Positions 32,701 through 38,937 of a stretch of DNA of 64,000 nucleotides are shown here, one piece after another (position 1 is the first letter of the stretch; the number at the start of each line of letters is the position of its first letter). The notes under the pieces are model-generated. The model did no database searches. It saw only the letters and a list, made by a program, of their open reading frames with translations, and was not told where the DNA came from. The position numbers were made by a program, and so were the translations under genes. Source of the stretch: Pannonibacter anstelovis (GTDB lineage: Bacteria; Pseudomonadota; Alphaproteobacteria; Rhizobiales; Stappiaceae); the NCBI RefSeq assembly GCF_036881715.1, contig NZ_JBAKBF010000006.1, positions 186,001 through 250,000 on the forward strand. The letters are read 5' to 3'.

Positions 32701-33499
32701 CCGTCGCATTCAACACCACTGCCGGAGGCAGCGCCTCGAACAGGGCCGACAGCACGGCAGCCGATTCCGCATCCTTCAGCGAGGCAACGAAGATGGGCAG
32801 CACGTTGAGCCCCTGCCCCTCCAGATGACGGCAGAGCGCCTCGGCAGGCGCTGTCTCGCCCGCCTGCACCAGCGCCCGGTAGAAGACCAGCGCAGCAACC
32901 GGCCGGGCCGGATCTGCGAAGCGGGCCGTCAGATCATCGAGCCCCGGTGCGGTGTGGCCGGGCAGGAAGATGCCCGCACGCGGCAAGGGCGCAGGCAGGG
33001 GCGGCTCCTGATCCTTGCCAATGAGATGAGCGCAAAACCTTAGGGCATTGCGGTAATTTTCTGCACCACCTTCAATGCAATAGCGCCACAGCCGCCGCAC
33101 GGCGTCCACCGGTACGGTGGAGAGAGCGGCCAGATCCTCATCCCACTTGTCGCAGCCTGCAAAGACAGCCAGCTGCAACCCGCTGCGATTGACTTCCTCC
33201 CGCAGACGGTCGAGCCCGTAGGACCAGTAGCCCGCCCCACCGAGAAGCCGCAGCACCACCATCTTCGACCCGGCGAGCGTCTTTTCCGCGTACAGATCGA
33301 CCGAATAGGGATGACTGAGGGCCAGAATACTGGCCAGCCGCAGCGAAACATCGCCGCCAAGGGAGGCATGCGCCGCGGCGAAAGCCGAGAGTTCCGTATC
33401 GGCCGCCGACAGGAACACCAGATCCGCCGGGTCCTGCGCGAGGTCCACGGCATCACCGCCGTCATCAATCCGCCGGGTTTGACTTGCGAGGATATGCAT
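29744..33499 (-). CDS. cobN: Cobaltochelatase subunit CobN
   Basis: 1251 residues, full length for the large subunit of aerobic ATP-dependent cobaltochelatase, which inserts Co2+ into hydrogenobyrinic acid a,c-diamide together with CobS and CobT (neither in this window). Visible family block: DAIVHLGKHGNLEWLPGKALALS and PHNYFAFYIWLREV, both around the middle of the protein. The ATG at 33499 (MHILASQTRR) is the normal CobN start; the frame opens 21 codons further upstream without resemblance. Follows cobW after a 106-bp gap containing a hairpin; precedes cobO by 5 bp. Confidence 0.95.
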   Translation of the reverse strand: MHILASQTRRIDDGGDAVDLAQDPADLVFLSAADTELSAFAAAHASLGGDVSLRLASILALSHPYSVDLYAEKTLAGSKMVVLRLLGGAGYWSYGLDRLREEVNRSGLQLAVFAGCDKWDEDLAALSTVPVDAVRRLWRYCIEGGAENYRNALRFCAHLIGKDQEPPLPAPLPRAGIFLPGHTAPGLDDLTARFADPARPVAALVFYRALVQAGETAPAEALCRHLEGQGLNVLPIFVASLKDAESAAVLSALFEALPPAVVLNATAFAVSSGGRVHQPSPLDAPGRPVLQVVFSSSSRAGWAESTQGISVRDLAMHVVLPELDGRLMTRAVSFKEEGILDPATQFRPVLFRPEESRMAYVAALAANWAKLGGKPAAARKVALVLANYPDSDGRIANGVGLDTPASCAALIADLRDAGYDVPSDAPVTSEALMAHLLAGVTNSPQGRAGRRVDVRFALADYRKAFASFPEAVQAQVTARWGVPEEDPAMRDGAFHLPLTRFGSIYAGIQPARGYNIDPKATYHDPDLVPPHNYFAFYIWLREVAGVDAIVHLGKHGNLEWLPGKALALSEECYPEAVLGPVPNIYPFIVNDPGEGMQAKRRASAVIVDHLTPPLTRAENYGVANEMENLLDEYYLASGVDPRRQKVLTRDILELASVHGLDADIGLTPDMCETTRLARLDAHLCDLKELQIRDGLHVLGESPQGRLLHDLLVALVRVPRGSRSQDESLIRALARDLLGGAAEFDPLSCDFSALWTGPKPELLAGMSDALWRSCGDTVERLEKLAVLLVSGEMKCPELTATASVLQEIEATLLPAVAASGAAETAAVLAALDGRFVPPGPSGAPTRGRPDVLPTGRNFYSVDVRAVPTEVAWRLGQASAAEVALRYFQDEGEWPKALVLTCWGTANMRTGGDDIAQALALIGARPVWEPGSGRVTGFEIMPLSELRRPRIDVTLRISGFFRDAFPHQMDLFTSAVRAVAALDEPESANPMAARVRAERAELQARGLARDDAFAEASIRVFGSMPGAYGAGLQALMDEGIWQEREDFADAFLAWGSYAYGGGAKGEAVRERFETRLRGVDLVLHNQDNREHDLLDSDDYYQFEGGLAATVEALTGEVPVSYHTDHSRPERPVVRALSEEISRVVRGRAANPKWIAGVMRHGYKGAFEIAATLDYLFAFAATTRAVREHHFDQLYTAYIEDAAVREFLAHANPAAYEDILQRFDEAIRRGLWTPRRNSVHAGLSSQLTSQAMRA

Positions 33500-33543
33500 C
33501 TGGCACGCCTTCAATAGGCTCAGACTGGGTGTGCCTGTCCCCG

Positions 33544-33582
33544 CGCCCCGCCCCTTGCGCAACTTGCGTCAGGAGCGGGGCG
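33544..33582 (-). other. Intercistronic hairpin between cobW and cobN
   Basis: CGCCCCGC (33544-33551) pairs with GCGGGGCG (33575-33582) and CCT with AGG inside, around a GCGCAAC-type loop. It is the only sizeable gap in the cob operon; it may separate expression of cobW from cobN or stabilize the processed RNA. No T-run follows. Confidence 0.5.
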
Positions 33583-33605
33583 GCGGGGGTCCACACCGCG
33601 AAGGG

Positions 33606-34730
33606 TCAGGCAGCACGCCCAGCCGCAGCTGAGGCCAGCGCAGCAGAAACAGCCGCAAGATCGAGCCCCTTGAGGCCAATCACCACCAGCTTGCCGGGCG
33701 CCTTGGCACCTGCCGCGAACCAGGCCTCGACACGCGGGCCAACCGCCTGTACCAGCGCAGGCGCGGCCTTGCCGGAGACCGCCACCGCGCCCTTGATGCG
33801 CAGCACGCCCTTCAGCGCCATCGCCCGCAGCACCACAGCCTCGATGTCCTTCAGCGAGGCAAACTCCGGCGCCATGACCACATGGCTTTCGAAATCGTCA
33901 TGGTGGTGATCATGATCATGATCATGGTCATGGTCATCATCGTGATCGTGATCGTGATCGTGGTCATCATCGTCATGATGGTGGTGATGATGGTGCGCAC
34001 GGCGGGCAGCCAGATCATCCTCCGCAGCGGAGGAGCGGCCCAGCAGCACGTCGATGGGCAGCGAACCCTTTTCAGCTGCAATGATCTCGACACCGGCGCG
34101 CACATCTTCTGCGATATGCTCGCGGATATGCTCTAGCGCGTGATCATCGACCAGATCGGCCTTGTTCAGCACCACCAGATCGGCGCAGGCGAGCTGATCG
34201 TGGAAAAGCTCTTCCACCGGATTGTCATGATCCAGCGTTTCATCGGCAGCGCGCTGCGCGGCAAGGGCTTCCTCGTCCAGCACGATGCGCCCTTCGGCGA
34301 GAGCTGCCGCATCCAGCACGGTGACAACACCATCCACCGTCACCCGCGTCTTGACGCTGGGCCAGGTAAAGGCCCGCACCAGCGGCTGGGGCAGAGCAAG
34401 GCCTGACGTCTCGATGACGATGTGGTCCGGCGGCGTCTCGCGGGCCAGCAGCATTTCCATGGCTGGGAGGAAATCATCGGCCACGGTGCAGCAGATGCAG
34501 CCGTTGGTCAGCTCCACCACATCATCGGCAGAGCAGGACGGATCGGCGCAGCCATCCAGCAGCGAGCCGTCAAAGCCCATATCGCCGAACTCGTTGACGA
34601 TCAGCGCAATGCGCCGCCCGTCCGCGTTGGTCAGGAGATTGCGGATGAGCGTCGTCTTGCCCGCGCCCAGAAAGCCGGTGACGATGGTGGCCGGGATCTT
34701 GGCCACGGCAGGGGTCTGAAAATCGGTCAT
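33606..34730 (-). CDS. cobW: CobW GTPase metallochaperone with His/Asp-rich tract
   Basis: 374 residues, COG0523 G3E GTPase. Walker A GFLGAGKTT at 19-27, the CxCC metal motif in TNGCICCTV, Walker B-like DHIVIETSGLA, and the NKAD-type VVLNKADL. Residues about 243-280 form an exceptionally His/Asp-rich tract (HHHHHH, DHDHDHDH, HHHDD), then a CobW_C domain. CobW proteins are thought to deliver Co2+ for chelation by CobN; the gene order cobU-cobW-cobN fits this. Its ATG overlaps the cobU stop by 4 bp. Confidence 0.95.
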   Translation of the reverse strand: MTDFQTPAVAKIPATIVTGFLGAGKTTLIRNLLTNADGRRIALIVNEFGDMGFDGSLLDGCADPSCSADDVVELTNGCICCTVADDFLPAMEMLLARETPPDHIVIETSGLALPQPLVRAFTWPSVKTRVTVDGVVTVLDAAALAEGRIVLDEEALAAQRAADETLDHDNPVEELFHDQLACADLVVLNKADLVDDHALEHIREHIAEDVRAGVEIIAAEKGSLPIDVLLGRSSAAEDDLAARRAHHHHHHHDDDDHDHDHDHDDDHDHDHDHDHHHDDFESHVVMAPEFASLKDIEAVVLRAMALKGVLRIKGAVAVSGKAAPALVQAVGPRVEAWFAAGAKAPGKLVVIGLKGLDLAAVSAALASAAAGRAA

Positions 34731-35299
34731 AGAGAGATATCCGGTTGTGAGGAGGGCTTGAGCACGAGCGGCAGACCGGCGGCCACAAAGACCACGCGGC
34801 TGCAGACGGCAGCAAGCTCCTGATTGAGACGGCCCTGCGCATCGCGGAACTGACGCGCCATGGCGTTGTCCGGCACGATGCCAAGACCCACTTCATTCGA
34901 AACGAAAACAACAGGCGCAGGCAGATTGGGCACGAGCGCGCAAAGCGCCTGAGTAGCGGCGGCAAGGTCTGCTTCGGCCATCATCAGATTGGTCAGCCAG
35001 AGCGTCAGGCAATCGACCAGCACCGCACGTCCGGGCAGGGCTTCGCGCCGGAGCACGTCCGTCAGTTCCGCGCCGATGCCGCCCTTGTCCTCAATGGTGC
35101 GCCACTCTACCCCGCGCCGTGCGCGGTGCAGGCCGATGCGGGCTTCCATCTCCCCGTCCCAAGCGGCGGAAGTCGCCACATAGACAGGCTCAAGCCCGCT
35201 TTCGAGGATCAGCTGCTCTGCATATCTGCTCTTGCCGGAGCGTGCGCCGCCCGTCACCAGAACGGAAGTTGCCGCCCCCTGCCCTTCAGCCTGCGCCAT
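34727..35299 (-). CDS. cobU: Adenosylcobinamide kinase / guanylyltransferase CobU (CobP)
   Basis: 190 residues, bifunctional P-loop enzyme of nucleotide-loop assembly. Walker A GGARSGKS at 17-24, and conserved LEVQTDV-like and VDCLTLWLTNLMM and EVGLGIVPDNAMARQFRDAQGRLNQ. Phosphorylates adenosylcobinamide and adds GMP. The ATG at 35299 has no ribosome site, and an upstream 32-codon ORF with a strong site ends three bases before it (TGA CCC ATG), in the same frame. Coupled translation is therefore likely. Overlaps cobW by 4 bp. Confidence 0.94.
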   Translation of the reverse strand: MAQAEGQGAATSVLVTGGARSGKSRYAEQLILESGLEPVYVATSAAWDGEMEARIGLHRARRGVEWRTIEDKGGIGAELTDVLRREALPGRAVLVDCLTLWLTNLMMAEADLAAATQALCALVPNLPAPVVFVSNEVGLGIVPDNAMARQFRDAQGRLNQELAAVCSRVVFVAAGLPLVLKPSSQPDISL

Positions 35300-35302
35300 G
35301 GG

Positions 35303-35401
35303 TCAGCCGCAGGCTTGCAGCATGGCAGCGTCAGGCTCTCTTGCGGACGCGCGGGCGCGATCCGCCCTGCCATCCGCCCAGTCTGGGGGAGTAGAAATCA
35401 T
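35303..35401 (-). CDS. 32-codon leader ORF between adenosylcobalamin riboswitch and cobU
   Basis: ATG 35401 with a strong GGAGG site eight bases upstream, running MISTPPDWAD... to ...MLQACG and TGA at 35303. The stop is followed by CCC and the cobU ATG, in the same frame, and cobU itself lacks a ribosome site. No homologue is recognised; the product has no clear secretion signal and is Arg/Ala-rich. Likely a leader peptide whose translation feeds into cobU, or an expression platform of the riboswitch. An alternative is that the real cobU starts here and the TGA is an error. Confidence 0.55.
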   Translation of the reverse strand: MISTPPDWADGRADRARASAREPDAAMLQACG

Positions 35402-35448
35402 GTCAGGTCCTCCGGTCCGCCCACCCGGCGGCCTTGGGGTTGCACAAC

Positions 35449-35644
35449 ATCAGGCCGGTCTCCTGGCTCGCGGGTCTTCACCTTGCCGCGCCTTCCCGCA
35501 AGGACTGGCCTTGCAGTGGCATGAGGCGGCAAGATTCTCCGCTGACAGTTGCGGGGGCAGCTGCGGCTTTGGAGCCCCGGATTGAGTCGCTCCGCACCGC
35601 ATTCCCGTTTCATCCCCTTGGGCTTGGCCCTCCGGGGAACCTGA
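35449..35644 (-). promoter_or_regulatory. Adenosylcobalamin riboswitch upstream of the cob operon
   Basis: Minus-strand blocks in order: CAGGTTCCCCGGAGGG, AAACGGGAATGCGGTG, the GCTGCCCCCGCAACTGT core, GCCACTG, and CGGGAAGGCGCGG, then GACCCGCGAGCCAGGAGACC, the conserved B12 box and flanking stems of the cobalamin aptamer. It lies 48 nt before the leader ORF start and 150 nt before cobU; adenosylcobalamin should repress the five-gene operon. No terminator hairpin with T-run is seen, so control may be translational. Confidence 0.96.
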
Positions 35645-35930
35645 TCCTCTCCTTGTAACGGCTTGGCGGCAGCGCAGCAAGGACGCCCTTAGGGCAAGCC
35701 TGCGGCGCAAAAGCCCCCTCCACATTCCGGGCAACGGGTGCAAGAACCGGCGCGGATGGGTTATCCACTGGCCCAAGCCGTTGAAAGACCGCAGATTTCC
35801 GCCAAAGCCAGCCCTGTGGAAAACTTTCTTGAAGAAAGGGCTTGGCAAATGCTCAAGGCCTTTGTTATACGCCTCTCACCGACGGCGGCGCACACAGCCG
35901 CCACCGCAAAGGGCACTGCCCTTCTGGTGA
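35645..35930. other. Intergenic region between cobalamin riboswitch and tRNA-Asn
   Basis: 286 bp without gene signals. Holds the presumed promoters of the cob transcript (minus) and of tRNA-Asn (plus). Confidence 0.5.
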
Positions 35931-36006
35931 TCCGCGATAGCTCAGTTGGTAGAGCGTTCGACTGTTAATCGAATGGTCGCAGGTTCGAGTCCTGCTCGCG
36001 GAGCCA
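35931..36006 (+). tRNA. tRNA-Asn (anticodon GTT)
   Basis: 76 nt with encoded CCA. Acceptor TCCGCGA/TCGCGGA, D-arm GCTCAGTTGGTAGAGC, anticodon stem TTCGA/TCGAA with loop CTGTTAA (GTT), T-arm GCAGGTTCGAGTCCTGC. Not linked to other tRNAs. Confidence 0.98.
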
Positions 36007-36040
36007 ACCTTCTCTCTTCCCTAGATAAAATTCAAAACTT

Positions 36041-36063
36041 GCCCGCAACGGCAGGGCTTTTTG
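36041..36063 (+). terminator. Putative terminator of tRNA-Asn
   Basis: GCCC/GGGC stem (36041-36044 and 36053-36056) with a 9-nt loop followed by TTTTTGC, 35 bp after the tRNA. Stem is short but the T-run supports it. Confidence 0.55.
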
Positions 36064-36085
36064 CGTTTGTGCGGCAGACTGCGCC

Positions 36086-38044
36086 TCACGCGGGTCTGCG
36101 GTAGAGCAGCCAGAGAAAATACGGCCCGCCGATGAAGGACGCGAGGATGCCGGCGGGGATCTCGTAGGGAAAATCGAGCGTGCGGCCCAGCCAGTCGGCG
36201 CTGACCATCAGAGCAGCGCCAATAGCCGCAGCACAGGCAATCCGCAGCAGCGCACGCCCCGGCGCCACGGAGGCCGCGATATGGGGCGCGATGAGGCCGA
36301 TGAAGCTAAGGGGGCCGGTTATCAGCGTGGCGGCAGCCGTCAGCAGGGCCGAGAGCGCCAGAAGCAAGGTGCGCGAGCGGCGGGGCGACAGGCCCAGCGC
36401 CCGGGCTGTGGTGTCGCCCAGCGGCAGAATCTCCAGCCAGCGCCCCATCAGCGGCAGCACCAGCAGCACAACGAGCAGGATGGCCAGCGAGGCAAGGGCC
36501 GTCAGTCCGGCGGCGCGGTAGGTCGGCCCCATGGACCAGGCCAGCACGAAGACCGCACGCGGATCACCGCTGGCCAGAATGAAGGATATGAGCGCAGCCG
36601 CAAATGTGCCTATGGCAACACCGGCCAGCAGCACCGGCCCGGGTGCGTGGCCGGACTTGCGGGTGATGGCCAGCACGAAGAGGAAGGCGAGCACCGCCCC
36701 GCCCGCTCCGCCCCCCAGCAGCAGGAGAGGAGAGAAGGAACCGGTCAAAAACAGCGCCACGGTGATGCCGAGCCCTGCCCCCGAACTGACGCCCAGCCCT
36801 TCAGGACTGGCCAGCGGATTGCCGGTCATCGCCTGAATGAGCCCGCCAGCCAGCGCCAGCATCGCACCGGCAGCGGCAGATGCCAGCACACGCGGCCAGC
36901 GCCCTTCGATCAGTTCTCCGGCGGCGAGGCCACCCGGATGCAGCTGGCTGGTGAGGGAGAAGAGCGTGAGGGCGGCAAGACAGGCCAGAGCCAGCAGCAG
37001 GACGAGGCGCTGACGGCTGGCAGCTGGCACAGCTGGCGGTAATGTCTGGGAGCCACCCGCCCTTGCGCTCGCAGGCATGCGGCGCAGCAGCACCAGCAGC
37101 AGAACGGCTCCGGCCATGGCCGTGGCTGTTCCCGTGGGCACTTCGGCAATCACGCCCGACAGCGCCAGCACTATGCTGTCGGCAAGCAGCAGCAGCGCCG
37201 CGCCAATGATGGGCGCAGAGACAAAACGCCCGGCAAAACTCCGGACACCGGCCAGCGTTGCCAGATGCGGCGCAGCAAGGCCAACGAAGGCAATCACCCC
37301 CACCCGCACCACCACCAGCGCGGAGAGAATGCAGGCCAGCGACAGGGCAACAAGCCGGATCGTGCGGATGGATAGGCCCAGGCTGCGGGCGCTGGCATCA
37401 TCGAGCCCGGCAACCGTCAGTGGCCTGAACAGCAGCGCCAGCAGCGGCACGCAGACTGCCAGACGCACAGCCAAGGCCGCAGCATCGGAAAAATCGTTCT
37501 GCACCAGCGATCCGCTGGCCCAGATGAAGACCGAGCGCAGATATTCATGCTGGAACAGGGCCAGCACAACGGAAGCCGACCCGGCAAAGAAGCCGACGAT
37601 CATGCCGCACAAGAGCAGGGTCACCGGCGAAAAACCGTGCCGGGAGGCAAGCATTCCCACCAGCGCCAGCGCAGCAAAGCCGCCGGCCAACCCCGCCGCC
37701 TCGCGCTGCCACATGGCGAGTGCGGGCACGAGCAGCGTTGCCGCCATGATGCCAAGCTGCGCACCGGAGAGAAGGCCGAGGGTTGCCGGTTCCGCCAGCG
37801 GGTTCTTCAGCACCTGCTGAAACACCACTCCCGCCAGCGCCAGCGCGGCCCCGGCCAGCGCCGCCACGGCAAGGCGCGGCACCAGCGCATAATGCAGATA
37901 GATCTCACTGAAGACAGCCGGGTCCGGTGTGAGCAGCGCCACGCCCAGCGCGGACAGGGGCACATGGGCGCTGTAGGCCACAAGGGTCAATACGGCGGCA
38001 GGCACCAGCAGCGCCGCAAGAAGCAAGGGAAGACGAAGCGTCAT
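36086..38044 (-). CDS. fhuB: Siderophore ABC permease, FhuB type (fused two-domain)
   Basis: 652 residues, as expected for FhuB where two FecCD-type permease halves are fused (about 1-330 and 335-652). Each half carries the GxxxRxP-like and GLxAPHxA (GLAAPHLATLAG, GLIAPHIAASVA) coupling motifs that contact the ATPase. Forms the inner-membrane channel for ferric hydroxamate. ATG 38044 overlaps fhuD's stop by 4 bp; longer frames are not permease-like. The operon has no FhuC-type ATPase, the expected partner. Confidence 0.93.
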   Translation of the reverse strand: MTLRLPLLLAALLVPAAVLTLVAYSAHVPLSALGVALLTPDPAVFSEIYLHYALVPRLAVAALAGAALALAGVVFQQVLKNPLAEPATLGLLSGAQLGIMAATLLVPALAMWQREAAGLAGGFAALALVGMLASRHGFSPVTLLLCGMIVGFFAGSASVVLALFQHEYLRSVFIWASGSLVQNDFSDAAALAVRLAVCVPLLALLFRPLTVAGLDDASARSLGLSIRTIRLVALSLACILSALVVVRVGVIAFVGLAAPHLATLAGVRSFAGRFVSAPIIGAALLLLADSIVLALSGVIAEVPTGTATAMAGAVLLLVLLRRMPASARAGGSQTLPPAVPAASRQRLVLLLALACLAALTLFSLTSQLHPGGLAAGELIEGRWPRVLASAAAGAMLALAGGLIQAMTGNPLASPEGLGVSSGAGLGITVALFLTGSFSPLLLLGGGAGGAVLAFLFVLAITRKSGHAPGPVLLAGVAIGTFAAALISFILASGDPRAVFVLAWSMGPTYRAAGLTALASLAILLVVLLVLPLMGRWLEILPLGDTTARALGLSPRRSRTLLLALSALLTAAATLITGPLSFIGLIAPHIAASVAPGRALLRIACAAAIGAALMVSADWLGRTLDFPYEIPAGILASFIGGPYFLWLLYRRPA

Positions 38045-38937
38045 GAGGTTTGCAGGGCCTTGGTGAGAATACCGGCAAAACGAAGGGCAGACGGCAAAGC
38101 CCCGAAGACCCAGACCGGCGGAATACTGATCACGCGCGCTGCCCGCACCGCCGGGATGGCCCGCCACAGCCCACTGGCGGCGAGCGCCTCTGGCGGACCC
38201 GGCTCGATGATGACGATGCGCGCTTCCGGATTTGCCGCGATCGCATCGAGGCCTGCTGTCGAGAAGCCCCAGTGGCTGCCGCTATGCGGCCATGCTGACG
38301 GCAGGCCCAAACGATCCAGCACGTCATGAAAGAGGCTGCCGGGGCCGTAGATATCGGCCAGCCGGTCACTGGCGAATTTCAGGATCAGGAGAGGGCGGCC
38401 ATCGTAGGACTGTAGCTTCTCCCGGAAGGATGCAAACTGCTGCTCCGCCTGTTCCAGATAGGCGGTGGCCTCGTCAAGGCGCTGCAGGCGGGCCGCAATC
38501 GCCTCAAGTCCTGTCTCGGCCAATTTAAGCGGCTGGCGCTCTTGCGTGTAAAGCGGCAGGGACAGCACGGGCGCGACAGGCTCCAGCATGGCCGCCGGCA
38601 CGCCATAGCCGGTCTGTGTGACGATCAGGTCAGGCCGGAAGGCGCGCAGCAGTTCCATGTTGGGCCAGGAGCGCAGGCCCAGATCGATGGTGCCCTCCGC
38701 CAGCGCCGGGCTGACGACACGCGCGCCATAGAGCGGCGATTCTGCCACCGCATCCGGCGGCACGCCCAGCGCCAGCAGGGTTTCTGCCCAGGCCCAGTCC
38801 AGCACCGCAATGCGCGGGAGCATCGCCCCTGCCCGGCCTGTCCGGCCCTGAAACGGCAGGAAGGCAAACCCAAGCAACGCGGCGGCAAATTGCCGCCGCG
38901 TCAGAGTATTGGGTCCGGCGATTATCCGATCCGGCAT
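38041..38937 (-). CDS. fhuD: FhuD-type siderophore-binding protein with Tat signal
   Basis: 298 residues, class III periplasmic binding protein of the FhuD/BtuF group. The N-terminal TLTRRQFAAALLGFAFLP (Arg14-Arg15) is a twin-arginine signal, as in Escherichia FhuD. Ligand-binding lobes: PRIAVLDWAWAETLLALGVPP and PDLIVTQTGYGVPAAM. The ATG at 38937 shares one base with the TAA of the TonB receptor (TAATG), which fixes the start. Delivers ferric siderophore to FhuB. Confidence 0.92.
   Translation of the reverse strand: MPDRIIAGPNTLTRRQFAAALLGFAFLPFQGRTGRAGAMLPRIAVLDWAWAETLLALGVPPDAVAESPLYGARVVSPALAEGTIDLGLRSWPNMELLRAFRPDLIVTQTGYGVPAAMLEPVAPVLSLPLYTQERQPLKLAETGLEAIAARLQRLDEATAYLEQAEQQFASFREKLQSYDGRPLLILKFASDRLADIYGPGSLFHDVLDRLGLPSAWPHSGSHWGFSTAGLDAIAANPEARIVIIEPGPPEALAASGLWRAIPAVRAARVISIPPVWVFGALPSALRFAGILTKALQTS

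Noticed and set aside
33899..34000. Direct repeats of GATCAT type, first looked like a tandem array
   Set aside because: They encode the His/Asp tract of CobW in frame; no spacers and no CRISPR structure.
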